Positions 25,397 to 36,365 are shown, counted from the first letter of the stretch. The stretch: 39,775 nucleotides of DNA from Cryobacterium shii (GCF_004402595.1 NZ_SOFY01000001.1:1-39775), one strand, 5' to 3'. Translations and numbers: made by a program. The notes: generated by a model not told the origin, from the letters alone.

Positions 25397-26137
25397 ATGG
25401 CACACTTCTTCATCGATGAGGCCCTCCGGGCCTCGGACTGCACGGTCGGGGGCGTCGTCGGCATCGGCGGCGCCGAGGCGCGGCACGCGGTCACCGTCAG
25501 CCGGGTTCGCCCGGGAGAGCACCTGCAGATCGGAAACGGCGCGGGGCTGATGCTCGGCGCCACCGTGGTCGGCGCTGAGGCGTCCCTGCTCACCCTGCGG
25601 GTGGACACGGTGACCGTCAGCGCGCCGCCGACCCCGCGCATCCGCCTGGTCCAGGCTCTCGCCAAGGGTGACCGGGACGAGTTGGCCGTGCAAGCGGCCA
25701 CGGAACTCGGCATCGACGGGGTGATCCCGTGGGCCGCCTCGCGCTCGGTGACCCGCTGGGAGGGCGCCAAGATCGCCAAGGGCCGGGACCGCTGGTCGAG
25801 CATCGTGCGTGAGGCGTCCAAGCAGTCGATCCGGGCCTGGCTGCCCGCGGTCGGTGACCTGGCGAGCACGAAGACGCTGGCGACCCTGGCCGGCTCCACC
25901 CGCATGCTGCTGCTGGAGCCCACCGCGACCGAACGCCTCACCTCGCAGGCCGCACCGACCGACGACCGCGACATCCTGCTCGTGGTCGGCCCCGAAGGCG
26001 GCATCTCGCCCGCGGAACTCACCCTGCTCGAGCAGGCCGGGGCCACCCGGGTGCGACTCGGCGACAACGTGCTGCGCACATCCACCGCCGGGCCGGCCGC
26101 CCTGGCGATCCTGAACGCGACGCTCGGCCGCTGGTAG
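25397..26137 (+). CDS. rsmE: 16S rRNA (uracil-1498-N3)-methyltransferase
   Basis: RsmE methylates U1498 of 16S rRNA. The 246-aa protein has the N-terminal PUA-like domain (RHAVTVSRVRPGEHLQIGNG) and a SPOUT methyltransferase domain with the trefoil-knot motifs LVVGPEGGISPAELTLL and RLGDNVLRTSTAGPAAL. It follows dnaJ by six bases, the usual arrangement after dnaJ in Gram-positive bacteria. Confidence 0.95.
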   Translation: MAHFFIDEALRASDCTVGGVVGIGGAEARHAVTVSRVRPGEHLQIGNGAGLMLGATVVGAEASLLTLRVDTVTVSAPPTPRIRLVQALAKGDRDELAVQAATELGIDGVIPWAASRSVTRWEGAKIAKGRDRWSSIVREASKQSIRAWLPAVGDLASTKTLATLAGSTRMLLLEPTATERLTSQAAPTDDRDILLVVGPEGGISPAELTLLEQAGATRVRLGDNVLRTSTAGPAALAILNATLGRW

Positions 26138-26147
26138 CCGGGAAGCT

Positions 26148-26153
26148 TAAGAT
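26148..26153 (+). promoter_or_regulatory. -10 box for a leaderless HIT-gene transcript
   Basis: TAAGAT lies exactly six bases before the ATG at 26160, and no Shine-Dalgarno sequence is present. The transcript would begin at or next to the start codon. Leaderless mRNAs of this form are common in Actinobacteria. A clear -35 is not seen. Confidence 0.5.
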
Positions 26154-26159
26154 AGAGAC

Positions 26160-26537
26160 ATGTCTTCCACCGGTGCAGAACCGTCCATTTTCAGCCGCAT
26201 CGCCGCGCGCGAGATCCCGGCGACGATCGTCGCGGAAACCGACCGGATCATCGCCTTCAACGACATCGCGCCCCAGGCCCCGGTGCACATCGTCATCACG
26301 CCCAAGACCGGCGAATACCGCAACGTGGTCGAACTGGCGGCCGGCGACCCCGGACTGCTGGCCGAACTCGTGGCCGTGGCCGACGCACTCGCGGCCGACC
26401 TCGCCGACGGGCAGTTCCGTCTCGTCTTCAACACCGGGGCGGCGGCCGGTCAGACCGTCTTCCACGTCCACGCCCATCTCCTGGCCCAGCAGCCCGGGGA
26501 TCCAGCACTCGGGGAGGGATCGCTTGGGTTCCGCTGA
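26160..26537 (+). CDS. HIT-family nucleotide hydrolase/transferase
   Basis: The 125-aa HIT protein has the histidine triad near the C-terminus (QTVFHVHAHLL) and the upstream IAFNDIAPQAPVHIVITPK block. It resembles the HINT branch that cleaves nucleoside phosphoramidates. The ATG at 26160 has no Shine-Dalgarno, but TAAGAT is six bases upstream, so the message may be leaderless. Its 3' end overlaps the phoH TTG start by 14 bp. Confidence 0.92.
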   Translation: MSSTGAEPSIFSRIAAREIPATIVAETDRIIAFNDIAPQAPVHIVITPKTGEYRNVVELAAGDPGLLAELVAVADALAADLADGQFRLVFNTGAAAGQTVFHVHAHLLAQQPGDPALGEGSLGFR

Positions 26538-27606
26538 CTCCCACGAGCCCGGCCGGGCCGAGGTCCGCGTCCAGGTCGACGGCATCGCTATGGTGCGTTT
26601 GCTGGGTGCGCAGGATCGCCTTCTCGCCACCATCGAGAAGGAGCACCCGGGCGTCACCGTGCACGTGCGCGGCAACGAGATCACCCTCTCCGGTGAGGCG
26701 GGCCCGGTCGAGGCGGCGCGCTTGCTGATCGAGGAACTCCTGGTCATGATCCGCTCGGGCCGGGACCTGGCCGAGTCCGAGGTGAGCACGTCGGCACGGA
26801 TGCTCGGAGAAGACAGCAGCACGAGTCCGTCCGAGCGCCTCGGCCCGGCACTCCTGACCTCCCGGGGCCGCAGCATCCGTGCCAAGACGATCGGGCAGAA
26901 ACGCTACGTCGACGCCATCGACACCGACACGATCGTGTTCGGCATCGGGCCGGCCGGGACCGGCAAGACCTACCTCGCGATGGCCAAGGCCGTGCAGGCG
27001 CTGCAGCGCAAGGAGGTCGACCGGATCATCCTCACCCGCCCCGCCGTCGAGGCCGGGGAACGCCTCGGCTTCCTGCCCGGCAGCCTGACCGAGAAGATCG
27101 ACCCGTACCTGCGGCCCCTCTACGACGCCCTCAACGAGATGATGGACCCGGAGCTCGTCCCCAAACTGCTGGCCGCCGGAACCATCGAGGTGGCCCCGCT
27201 GGCGTACATGCGCGGGCGCACGCTCAACTCCTCCTTCGTCGTCCTCGACGAGGCGCAGAACACCACGCCGGAGCAGATGAAGATGTTCCTGACCCGGCTG
27301 GGCTTCGGTTCCAAGATGGTCGTCACCGGCGACATCACCCAGATCGACCTGCCGGCCGGATCGAGCGGGCTCCGGCTCGTCAGCCGCGTGCTCGAAGGCG
27401 TCGACGAGATCGCCTTCGTGCGCCTGACCAGCGACGACGTGGTGCGCCACTCTCTGGTCGGCCGCATCGTCGACGCGTGGACCGAATACGACGCCCAGAA
27501 GCAGGCCCTGCGCTACGAGACCGAGCAGGCGCACGAATTCGCCAACCGCGGGCCGGGCCGCCCCAACACCCCCCGTGACCGCCTTCCGAAACGGAGACCT
27601 TCTTGA
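26524..27606 (+). CDS. phoH: PhoH-family ATPase
   Basis: The 360-aa protein has a short KH-like N-terminal region ([20 protein letters not shown]) and a PhoH P-loop ATPase: [16 protein letters not shown] (Walker A), [37 protein letters not shown] (Walker B) and [11 protein letters not shown]. In this gene order PhoH accompanies the RNase YbeY and Era in 16S rRNA processing, though its exact activity is unsettled. The TTG at 26524, with GGAGGG upstream, lies within the HIT gene. The stop overlaps the ybeY start as TTGA. Confidence 0.94.
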   Translation: MGSADSHEPGRAEVRVQVDGIAMVRLLGAQDRLLATIEKEHPGVTVHVRGNEITLSGEAGPVEAARLLIEELLVMIRSGRDLAESEVSTSARMLGEDSSTSPSERLGPALLTSRGRSIRAKTIGQKRYVDAIDTDTIVFGIGPAGTGKTYLAMAKAVQALQRKEVDRIILTRPAVEAGERLGFLPGSLTEKIDPYLRPLYDALNEMMDPELVPKLLAAGTIEVAPLAYMRGRTLNSSFVVLDEAQNTTPEQMKMFLTRLGFGSKMVVTGDITQIDLPAGSSGLRLVSRVLEGVDEIAFVRLTSDDVVRHSLVGRIVDAWTEYDAQKQALRYETEQAHEFANRGPGRPNTPRDRLPKRRPS

Positions 27607-28070
27607 GCATCGAAATCAACAACGAATCGGCCATCCCGGTCGATGAGGCCGCCATCCTCCGCCTGGCGGCGTACGCGCTGGACTCCATGCACGTGCACCC
27701 GGATGCCGAGCTGGCGATCGTGCTCGTCGACGAGGGCGCCATGGAACAGCTGCACGTGCAGTGGATGGACGAGCCGGGGCCGACCGACGTGCTCAGCTTC
27801 CCGATGGACGAACTGCGCCCGGGCACCGAAGACGCCGAAACGCCGCCTGGACTGCTCGGCGACATCGTGCTCTGCCCGCAGGTCGCGCAGGCCCAGGCCG
27901 AGACCGCCGGCCACAGCACCCTCGAAGAACTGTTCCTGCTGACCACCCACGGCACCCTGCACCTCCTCGGGTTCGACCACGCCGAGCCGGCCGAAGAGAA
28001 GGAGATGTTCGGCATCCAGCGGGACATCCTGATCGGCTTCGCCCTGCAGGAACGCCTCCGCAACCGATGA
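27603..28070 (+). CDS. ybeY: Endoribonuclease YbeY
   Basis: YbeY is the metal-dependent RNase needed for 16S rRNA 3'-end maturation and ribosome quality control. The 155-aa protein carries [18 protein letters not shown] with the three metal-binding histidines, and the preceding [10 protein letters not shown] motif. Translation starts at TTG 27603, overlapping the phoH stop; GGAGA lies upstream. The stop overlaps the next ATG (ATGA, 28067-28070). Confidence 0.96.
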   Translation: MSIEINNESAIPVDEAAILRLAAYALDSMHVHPDAELAIVLVDEGAMEQLHVQWMDEPGPTDVLSFPMDELRPGTEDAETPPGLLGDIVLCPQVAQAQAETAGHSTLEELFLLTTHGTLHLLGFDHAEPAEEKEMFGIQRDILIGFALQERLRNR

Positions 28071-29386
28071 TCGTCGGGTGGTTTCTCGCGGCAGCCATCG
28101 TGCTGGTCGCCTTCGGCGGCCTGATGGCCGCCGTGGACGCCGCCGTCACGGTGCAGTCCAGGGCCGACATCGCCGAGCTGGCCGAGAAATCACGGGCGAA
28201 GAGGTCCCTGACGGCGATCGCCGCCGACACCGGGGCGCACCTGAACACGATCAGCTTCGTGCGGATCATCGCCGAGACCACGGCGGCCGTGCTCGTGACC
28301 CTCGTGTTCGCGACCACCATCGAGCAGCTGTGGCTCGCCCTGCTCCTCTCGTCCCTGCTGATGACCGCGGTGTCCTTCGTGCTGGTCGGGGCGAGCCCGC
28401 GCAGCGTCGGGCGGGCGCACCCCACCGGGCTGCTCCGGGCGACGGCGCCGCTGGTGCACTTCCTCCGCGTGCTGCTCGGGCCGATCGCGAACGCGCTCGT
28501 GGCGCTCGGCAACCGGGTCACCCCCGGCCGCACCCGGCTCGCCACGTTCACCTCGGAGGACCAGCTGCTGAGCATGGTCGACGAGGCCACCGAGCTCGAC
28601 GTGCTCGAGGAGGAAGACCGCGAGCTGATCCACTCAATCTTCGAGTTCAACGAGACCGTGGTGCGTGAGGTGATGATTCCGCGCACCGACATGGTCACCA
28701 TCGAGGCGGATTCCTCGCTCGGCGCGGCCATGGGCCTGTTCCTGAGCAAGGGGTTCTCGCGCGTGCCCGTCATCGACGGTGAGGTCGACGACGTCACGGG
28801 CATCCTCTATCTTCGCGATGTGGCCCGGCTCGTCTACGAACGCCCCCCGAACGTGGAGAGCCTGACCGTCCGTGAACTGGAACGGCCCGCGGTGTTCGTA
28901 CCGGAATCGAAAAAGGCCGACGCCCTGCTGCGGCAGATGCAGTTGGAGTCGAACCACCTCGCGATGGTCGTCGACGAGTATGGTGGGATCGCCGGACTGG
29001 TCACCCTCGAAGACCTGATCGAGGAACTCGTCGGGGACATCTCCGACGAATACGACCGTGACGTCGTCGAGGTCGAAGACCTCGGCCACGGCCGGTTCCG
29101 GGTGAGCGCCCGGCTGCCGGTCGATGAGCTCGGCGAGCTGTTCGACCTGGAGCTCGACGACGACGAGGTCGACTCGGTGGGCGGACTTCTGGCCAAGGCG
29201 CTCGGACGGTTGCCGGTGGCCGGGTCGGTCGCCTCCACCAGCGGGCTGGTCCTCACCGCGGAACGCACAGAGGGCCGCCGCAAGCGCATCAGCACCGTGC
29301 TGGTGGAACGAGACCAAGCGTTGATTGATGCACAGACCGCATTCCTCGGGGTGTCGGACGATGAGAGAGTGAATGGTCATGACTAA
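28067..29386 (+). CDS. CNNM/CBS-domain (hemolysin C/CorC-type) membrane protein
   Basis: The 439-aa protein has an N-terminal CNNM transmembrane domain (about 1-150), two CBS domains ([16 protein letters not shown] near 205-220 and [20 protein letters not shown] near 300-320) and a C-terminal CorC_HlyC domain ([18 protein letters not shown]). Relatives mediate Mg2+/Co2+ efflux or sensing. It is coupled to ybeY (ATGA) and overlaps era by 14 bp, the standard ybeY-CNNM-era order. Confidence 0.92.
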   Translation: MIVGWFLAAAIVLVAFGGLMAAVDAAVTVQSRADIAELAEKSRAKRSLTAIAADTGAHLNTISFVRIIAETTAAVLVTLVFATTIEQLWLALLLSSLLMTAVSFVLVGASPRSVGRAHPTGLLRATAPLVHFLRVLLGPIANALVALGNRVTPGRTRLATFTSEDQLLSMVDEATELDVLEEEDRELIHSIFEFNETVVREVMIPRTDMVTIEADSSLGAAMGLFLSKGFSRVPVIDGEVDDVTGILYLRDVARLVYERPPNVESLTVRELERPAVFVPESKKADALLRQMQLESNHLAMVVDEYGGIAGLVTLEDLIEELVGDISDEYDRDVVEVEDLGHGRFRVSARLPVDELGELFDLELDDDEVDSVGGLLAKALGRLPVAGSVASTSGLVLTAERTEGRRKRISTVLVERDQALIDAQTAFLGVSDDERVNGHD

Positions 29387-30281
29387 AGAAGATGGATTCC
29401 GCGCGGGCTTCGTGTCGTTTGTGGGACGCCCCAACGTGGGAAAGTCCACCCTGACGAATGCGCTGGTGGGGGAGAAGGTCGCCATCACGTCCTCGAAGCC
29501 GCAGACCACCAGGCGAGCAATCCGCGGGATCGTGCACCAGAAGAACGGTCAGCTGATCCTGGTCGACACCCCCGGCATCCACAAGCCGCGCACCCTGCTC
29601 GGGGAGCGTCTGAACAGCCTGGTGCAGTCCACCCTCGCCGGCGTGGACGTGGTGGGCCTGTGCATCCCGGCGAACGAGCCGATCGGCCCGGGCGACCGTT
29701 TCATCAACGAGCAGCTCGACAACTTCCCCCGGGCCCGCAAGGTGGCCATCGTGACCAAGATCGACACGTCCTCCAAGACGAGTGTCGCCAACCAGCTCCT
29801 CGCCGTCTCCGAGCTGCGCGACTGGGAAGCGATCGTGCCGATCTCGGCCACCAGCCGCATCCAGCTCGACATCCTCAGCGCCGAGCTGCTGCGGCTGCTT
29901 CCGCTTTCGGATGCGCCGCTCTACCCGGCCGACGCGGTCACCGACGAGAGCCTCGAGTCGCGCATCTCCGAGTACATCCGCGAGGCGGCGCTCGAGGGCG
30001 TCACCGACGAGCTGCCGCACTCGATCGCCGTGACCATCGACGACATCATCGAGCGCGACGACCAGGAACTGGTCGAGGTCTACGCGAACCTGTTTGTCGA
30101 ACGGGACAGCCAGAAGGGCATCATCATCGGCAAGTCGGGCAGCCGGTTGAAGGATGTCGGCATGCGCGCCCGCAAGCAGATCGAGCCCCTCGTCGGCAAA
30201 CGGGTCTTCCTGTCGCTGCGGGTCAAGGTCGCTAAGGAATGGCAGCGCGACCCGAAACAGCTGGGCCGCCTCGGCTTCTAG
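29373..30281 (+). CDS. era: GTPase Era
   Basis: Era binds the 3' end of 16S rRNA and is essential for 30S maturation. The 302-aa protein has GRPNVGKSTLTNAL (G1), a TTRRAIRG switch, VDTPGIHKPRT (G3), VTKIDTSS (G4, with T in place of the usual N) and a C-terminal KH domain with GKSGSRLKDVGMRARKQIE. ATGs at 29373 and 29379 are both possible starts. It closes the hrcA-dnaJ-rsmE-HIT-phoH-ybeY-CNNM-era run. Confidence 0.95.
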   Translation: MVMTKEDGFRAGFVSFVGRPNVGKSTLTNALVGEKVAITSSKPQTTRRAIRGIVHQKNGQLILVDTPGIHKPRTLLGERLNSLVQSTLAGVDVVGLCIPANEPIGPGDRFINEQLDNFPRARKVAIVTKIDTSSKTSVANQLLAVSELRDWEAIVPISATSRIQLDILSAELLRLLPLSDAPLYPADAVTDESLESRISEYIREAALEGVTDELPHSIAVTIDDIIERDDQELVEVYANLFVERDSQKGIIIGKSGSRLKDVGMRARKQIEPLVGKRVFLSLRVKVAKEWQRDPKQLGRLGF

Positions 30282-30334
30282 CCGGCCCGTCCGCCGCGGG
30301 CTGATGCTCGTGCTCGCGCCCGCACCGCGGCGGG

Positions 30335-30585
30335 ATGCTGGTGCCGGTCACCATCTACGCCTCCATGACCACGGCCATGGCGATCACCGTGACCCCGTGC
30401 TCCGCCCCGGTCGCGGTCGGTGCCGCCCTGTCCTGGTCTCCGATTCCCTGCTGGCGTTGAACAAATTCGTACCGGACGCGGGAATCTGGGAGAGCGGCTT
30501 CCTAGTCATGCTCAGCTACATCGCGGCCCAGTGCCTCATCGTCCTCGGCGTCGCCCGGGCTGGCGAGTCTGAATGCCAGCCGTAA
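30335..30585 (+). pseudogene. Lysoplasmalogenase (YhhN family) remnant with a frameshift
   Basis: From 30335 one frame reads MLVPVTIYASMTTAMAITV then AVGAALS, and a second frame continues VSDSLLALNKFVPDAG and LVMLSYIAAQCLIVLGVA. Together they follow the last third of the YhhN family, whose typical text is PVxIYxxxxxxM, vGAxLFxxSDSLLAxxxF and YxxAQxLIVxG. Near 30434 inserting one T restores GAALFLVSDSLL, so a single-base deletion explains the shift. The N-terminal two thirds, including most membrane helices, are missing. This is a decayed gene filling the gap after era. Confidence 0.75.
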
Positions 30586-30606
30586 ATTCTCTGTAACGAC
30601 GGCGGC

Positions 30607-30631
30607 GGTTCCTGAAGTGTCCTTCAGAACC
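30607..30631. other. Small hairpin before the esterase gene
   Basis: GGTT-C-CTGAAG (30607-30617) pairs with CTTCAG-AACC (30622-30631) with one bulged C and a 4-nt loop. It lies between the lysoplasmalogenase remnant and the esterase gene. It has no U-tract; its role is unclear. Confidence 0.35.
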
Positions 30632-30692
30632 GGTCTCCCGCGTGCCACTTCGCCGTGGTCGGTGTGAGAGTGGGTGGCGGAGGATTCGCATC

Positions 30693-31946
30693 ATGACCGA
30701 TCTGCTCGACACCAGTCTCCTGGCCGGCCCGTTCCTCCTCGGGCTGTACGCGCTGACCGGTGTCGTCGTCGTGGTGCTGGCACTGCGCCGCCTGAGCATC
30801 CGTCGTGCGCTCGTCTTCCTCGCGGGCGTTGCCGCCGCCGCCGTGTCCGGTTGGGTGCTGGTCTGGCTGCTCAGCGACGTCTGGGATGTCTTCGGAGTGT
30901 CCATGTCCCTGCCGACCCGCGTGTGGGTGACCGCCCTCTTCGCCGCGCTCGTGCTCGCCGTCACCAACCTCATCGGCAGCACCCGATGGCGTCGCACGGT
31001 CGCCGTCGCCGCCATTCCCCTGATCCTGCTGTGCACGGCCGCGGGAATCAACGCCGAATTCGGCGAGTACCCCACCCTCCGGATTGCCCTGGGGCTCCCG
31101 CTCTACGGCTCGCTCGACCTGATGCAGCGGGCGCCGGTCGGGTCCACCGGCGGCGCGATCGGAAAGGTCACCATCCCGGCATCCACCTCCGGCTTCGCAG
31201 CGCGGCCCGCATTCGTGTACCTGCCCGCCGCGGCCCTGGTCGACCGGCCGCCGATCCTGCCCGTCGTGGAGATGCTCTCCGGGCAGCCGGGGAGCCCGTC
31301 GGACGTTTTCACCTCCGACCGGCTCGCCGAAATCCTCGACGCCTACGCGGCCGCGCACCACGGCCTCACGCCGATCATCGTCGTGCCCGACCAACTGGGC
31401 GCCCCGGACAGGAACCCGATGTGTGTCGACTCCCCGCTCGGCAACGCCGCCACCTATTTGACGGTCGACGTGCCGGCCTGGATCCGGTCGCACCTGGCGG
31501 TGGCGGCCGCGCCGACCGGCTGGGCCATCGCCGGTTTCTCCCAGGGCGGCACCTGCTCGATCCAGCTCGGAGCCGCGCACCCGGAGCTGTACGGCACGAT
31601 CTTCGACATATCGGGCGAAATAGCGCCGAAGTCCGGCAGCCCGGACCACACCATCCAGATCGGGTTCGACGGCAGCGCGGCGGCCTACGCCGCCGCGGCG
31701 CCGACCGCCATCCTGGCCGCGCACGCCCCCTACGCGGCGCTCCACATCATCTTCGCCGTCGGCGCCGACGACGCCCGCTACCTGGCCTGGGCGCACACCC
31801 TCGAGACCGCAGCGCGCCGGGCGGGCGCGACCACGGAACTCATCGTGTCACCGGGCACGGCACACGATTGGCACACGGTCATCTACGCCTGGACACGCGC
31901 GCTCCCGGTCATCGCGACAACCACCGGATTACCGGCCTCACCGTGA
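30693..31946 (+). CDS. Membrane-anchored esterase (alpha/beta hydrolase)
   Basis: The 417-aa protein starts with about four hydrophobic helices (residues 10-130) and then an esterase domain: FVYLPAAALVDRPPILPVVE, a nucleophile elbow GFSQGG near residue 282, and SPGTAHDWHTV with the likely catalytic histidine near 390. It resembles putative esterases of the antigen-85/esterase D group placed outside the membrane. The ATG at 30693 has GGAGG ten bases upstream. The stop overlaps the next GTG (GTGA), so it is coupled to an MprF-like gene. A role in hydrolysing or transferring aminoacyl or acyl lipid groups is plausible but inferred from this pairing. Confidence 0.85.
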   Translation: MTDLLDTSLLAGPFLLGLYALTGVVVVVLALRRLSIRRALVFLAGVAAAAVSGWVLVWLLSDVWDVFGVSMSLPTRVWVTALFAALVLAVTNLIGSTRWRRTVAVAAIPLILLCTAAGINAEFGEYPTLRIALGLPLYGSLDLMQRAPVGSTGGAIGKVTIPASTSGFAARPAFVYLPAAALVDRPPILPVVEMLSGQPGSPSDVFTSDRLAEILDAYAAAHHGLTPIIVVPDQLGAPDRNPMCVDSPLGNAATYLTVDVPAWIRSHLAVAAAPTGWAIAGFSQGGTCSIQLGAAHPELYGTIFDISGEIAPKSGSPDHTIQIGFDGSAAAYAAAAPTAILAAHAPYAALHIIFAVGADDARYLAWAHTLETAARRAGATTELIVSPGTAHDWHTVIYAWTRALPVIATTTGLPASP

Positions 31947-34423
31947 CAGGCCTGCGGCGCCTGGTGGCCGGGCAGCCCCTGGCCATGGGGTACGCGCTGC
32001 TGCTGCTGGCGGCCCTCGTCACGGGGCCGCTCACCGGACCGTCGCCCGCCCTGAGGGGGATCCTCGGCACCGGGTACGAATCGGTGGTCGAAAACGGCCA
32101 CTGGTGGAGCCCCCTCACCTCCGTCTTCTTCGTCGACAACGCCGCAGAAGTCGTCCTGGCGCTCTTCGCCGCGGTCGTCGTGCTCGGCCAGGCCGAACGG
32201 CTGATGGGCGGCGTCCGCACCGCGATCGCGTTCGTCGTCACGGCCGTCCTTGGTGCCGGCCTCGGCATCCTCGGGCAGAGTCTCGGCGTCGCCGGCGGCG
32301 AGTTCTGGTCCCGACGGGTGAGCGAACTCTGGTCGCTCGACCCCTTCACTCCGATCGTGGGAACCATCATGGCCGCCAGCTTCTACGCCGGACCGCTGTG
32401 GCGCCGCCGCATCCGCGTGTTCACAATCTCGGGCGCGCTGGTCCTCCTGCTGTACTCCGGCCAGCCCTCGGATGTCTACCGTCTGATCGCTGCCCTCGTC
32501 GGTCTCGGCCTCGGGGCGGCCTTCCGCCCGCGGCCGATCGACCTCACCTGGCGGCGCAGCTCACACCATGAGACCCGCACGCTCCTCGCCGCGGTCGTGG
32601 GAGTGCTCGCGGTCGGACCGCTCATCACCATCTTCTCCGGCGCCCGGTTCGGGGTGCTGGCGCCGCTCGGCCTCCTGCTCACTCAGGACGTGCCGGCGGC
32701 CGGCGACGTCGTCGACCGGTGCCTGCTGGGCGACATCACCCGGCAGTGCGTGCACGAGCTCACCCTGGAACGGGTCGGCGGCGTCGGGCCCGTCCTGGTC
32801 AGCCTGCTCCCTTTGGTCACCCTGCTCGTCGCCGCCTACGGCCTCGCCAGGGGACGGCGCTTCGGCGCCTGGCTCGCGATCGTCGTCAACGCCGCAATGG
32901 CTGTGCTCGGCGCCTGGTACTACGGGCTCCTGCCGATCTCCGGCCAGCCGTACGTGTGGCGGTGGCACCCCCTGCGCTACTGGGAAGTCGCACTCGTGCT
33001 CGTGGTTTCCGTGCTCGTGCCGGTCGCGACGGCGATCCTGATCGCCGCGAACCTCCGGCGATTCCCCGTGCGCAGCCGTCCGGGCGTGCGTCGGCGCTTC
33101 GCGCTCTCGATCGTGGCGGGTTTCCTCGCACTGGCCTCGCTTTACGTCACCGGCGGCTGGCTGTTGCGCGACCGTTTCCGCCCCACGGTGACCCTGCTGG
33201 ATCTCGTGACGGATGTCCCGGAGCGGTTCATTCCGGTCGGCTTCCTCCGCCTGGAGCGGCTCTCCTTCCTCCCGACGGACTGGGTAACGACCGCGCTCTA
33301 CCAGTGGGTGGGCCCCGCGTTCTGGATCATCGTGATCGTCGGCGCCATCCAGGGCATCCGCAGCAGCGGGTCCGGGGGCGGGAACGACCAGGCCAGGCTG
33401 CGGAAGTTACTCATCCGCGGCGGCGGAGGCGGGTCCCTGGCCTTCATGACCACCTGGGACGGCAACTCGATCTGGTTCAGCCCGTCCGGAACGACGGCCA
33501 TCGCCTACCGGGTGTTCAACGGCGTTGCGATCACCACGACGGAACCGGTCGGCCCCATCGAAGACGGCGCCCAGGCGATCGCGGACTTCGCCACGATGTG
33601 CGACGACAACGGCTGGGTGCCCGTCTTCTACAGCCTCCACGACCACTGGCAGCCCACCTTCGCCGGAATGGGCTGGCGGTCCATGGGCATCGGGGAGGAG
33701 ACCATCCTGCGGCCGCGCACCTGGGACACGAGGGGCAAGAAGTGGCAAGACATCCGCTCGTCAATCAACCGGGCCGACCGCGCCGGGGTGCGGGCGGAAT
33801 GGACGGACTATCGCAGCCTGACCCTGCTGCAGGCCGTGCAGATCTCCGAGATCTCGGAACAGTGGGTGCAGGAGAAGGAGCTGCCGGAACTCGATTTCAC
33901 CCTCGGCGGACTCGATGAGCTCCGTGACCCGGCGGTGCGACTGATGCTGGCGATCGACGCCGATGACCACGTGCACGCCGTGACCAGCTGGCTGCCGAGC
34001 TACCGCGACGGGGTCGTCATCGGCTGGACGCTGGACTTCATGCGCCGCCGACCGGACAGCATGAACGGGGTGATGGAATTCCTGATCGCGCAGACGGCAC
34101 AGACGATGAGCGAACGACCCGAGATCGAGTTCCTCAGCCTGTCCGCGGCCCCGTTGGCCCGCACCGGGGGAGGAGCGGGCGACGAGCGGGACGGCAGCCT
34201 GGCGGCACGGGTGGTGAACTTCCTCGGCCGAGCGCTGGAGCCGGTCTACGGCTTCCAGTCCCTGCTGGCGTTCAAACGCAAGTTCCAGCCCGAGTTCCAC
34301 CCCCTGTTCATGGCCTACCCGGATCCGGTCGCGCTGCCGACCATCGGGCTGGCTCTCGCCCGCGCCTACCTGCCGTCGCTGTCCATGCGGGAGGCCGTTG
34401 CCTTCGCCCGCAGCCTCGGCTGA
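31943..34423 (+). CDS. MprF-like DUF2156 aminoacyl-lipid synthase with membrane domain
   Basis: The 826-aa protein has a rhomboid-like or polytopic N-terminal membrane region (residues 1 to about 480, starting near ALLLLAALVTGPLTG). The C-terminal DUF2156 domain (about 490-826) includes SLAFMTTWDGNSIWFSPSGT, ITTTEPVGPIED, SINRADRAGVRAEW and AYPDPVALPTIGLALARAYL. DUF2156 is the catalytic domain of MprF-type enzymes that move an amino acid from tRNA to phosphatidylglycerol, altering surface charge and resistance to cationic peptides. The GTG at 31943 overlaps the esterase stop; longer in-frame upstream extensions are antisense to known codon use and are discarded. Confidence 0.88.
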   Translation: MTGLRRLVAGQPLAMGYALLLLAALVTGPLTGPSPALRGILGTGYESVVENGHWWSPLTSVFFVDNAAEVVLALFAAVVVLGQAERLMGGVRTAIAFVVTAVLGAGLGILGQSLGVAGGEFWSRRVSELWSLDPFTPIVGTIMAASFYAGPLWRRRIRVFTISGALVLLLYSGQPSDVYRLIAALVGLGLGAAFRPRPIDLTWRRSSHHETRTLLAAVVGVLAVGPLITIFSGARFGVLAPLGLLLTQDVPAAGDVVDRCLLGDITRQCVHELTLERVGGVGPVLVSLLPLVTLLVAAYGLARGRRFGAWLAIVVNAAMAVLGAWYYGLLPISGQPYVWRWHPLRYWEVALVLVVSVLVPVATAILIAANLRRFPVRSRPGVRRRFALSIVAGFLALASLYVTGGWLLRDRFRPTVTLLDLVTDVPERFIPVGFLRLERLSFLPTDWVTTALYQWVGPAFWIIVIVGAIQGIRSSGSGGGNDQARLRKLLIRGGGGGSLAFMTTWDGNSIWFSPSGTTAIAYRVFNGVAITTTEPVGPIEDGAQAIADFATMCDDNGWVPVFYSLHDHWQPTFAGMGWRSMGIGEETILRPRTWDTRGKKWQDIRSSINRADRAGVRAEWTDYRSLTLLQAVQISEISEQWVQEKELPELDFTLGGLDELRDPAVRLMLAIDADDHVHAVTSWLPSYRDGVVIGWTLDFMRRRPDSMNGVMEFLIAQTAQTMSERPEIEFLSLSAAPLARTGGGAGDERDGSLAARVVNFLGRALEPVYGFQSLLAFKRKFQPEFHPLFMAYPDPVALPTIGLALARAYLPSLSMREAVAFARSLG

Positions 34424-34469
34424 AACCCTCGCTGCCGAGAATGCAATCACGCGAGCCGGGAATCGGTGC

Positions 34470-34475
34470 TAAATT
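34470..34475 (+). promoter_or_regulatory. -10 box of the leuA leader transcript
   Basis: TAAATT lies six bases before the ATG of the leader peptide, the same spacing as at the HIT gene. Transcription would start at or next to the leader start codon. No strong -35 is visible. Confidence 0.5.
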
Positions 34476-34481
34476 AACAGA

Positions 34482-34526
34482 ATGCATGCCGGTGTGCTCC
34501 TCCTTAGCTGCCGCGACGAGTCCTAA
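34482..34526 (+). CDS. leuA leader peptide with three consecutive Leu codons
   Basis: ATG at 34482 encodes a 14-residue peptide, MHAGVLLLSCRDES, ending in TAA. The three Leu codons CTC CTC CTT (34497-34505) lie directly before the 5' arm of a hairpin. This is the classic layout of leucine-responsive attenuation: ribosome stalling at Leu codons when leucyl-tRNA is scarce would keep the hairpin from forming. Leucine-rich leaders before leuA are known in Actinobacteria. No Shine-Dalgarno precedes it, so translation is probably leaderless. Confidence 0.75.
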   Translation: MHAGVLLLSCRDES

Positions 34527-34548
34527 TCTGAGGCCTCCCTCGTCGCGG
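34511..34548 (+). terminator. Attenuator hairpin upstream of leuA
   Basis: CCGCGACGAG (34511-34520) and CTCGTCGCGG (34539-34548) form a perfect 10-bp stem followed by AGTTTGTCGTT. The 5' arm lies within the leader reading frame, six bases after the last Leu codon. A ribosome stalled at those codons would physically cover the 5' arm, so no separate antiterminator is required. Confidence 0.75.
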
Positions 34549-34586
34549 AGTTTGTCGTTGGCTGACCACCATTCGCGAGGAGATGA

Positions 34587-36365
<1,779 letters not shown>

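Noticed and set aside
24173-25693. 506-codon minus-strand frame opposite dnaJ and rsmE
   Set aside because: Antisense shadow of well-identified genes; Ala/Val/Gly-rich with no domain.
30674-31942. In-frame 423-codon N-terminal extension of the MprF-like gene
   Set aside because: The extension overlaps the esterase gene out of frame and is Arg/Pro-rich nonsense; the GTG at 31943 with a GTGA overlap fits better.
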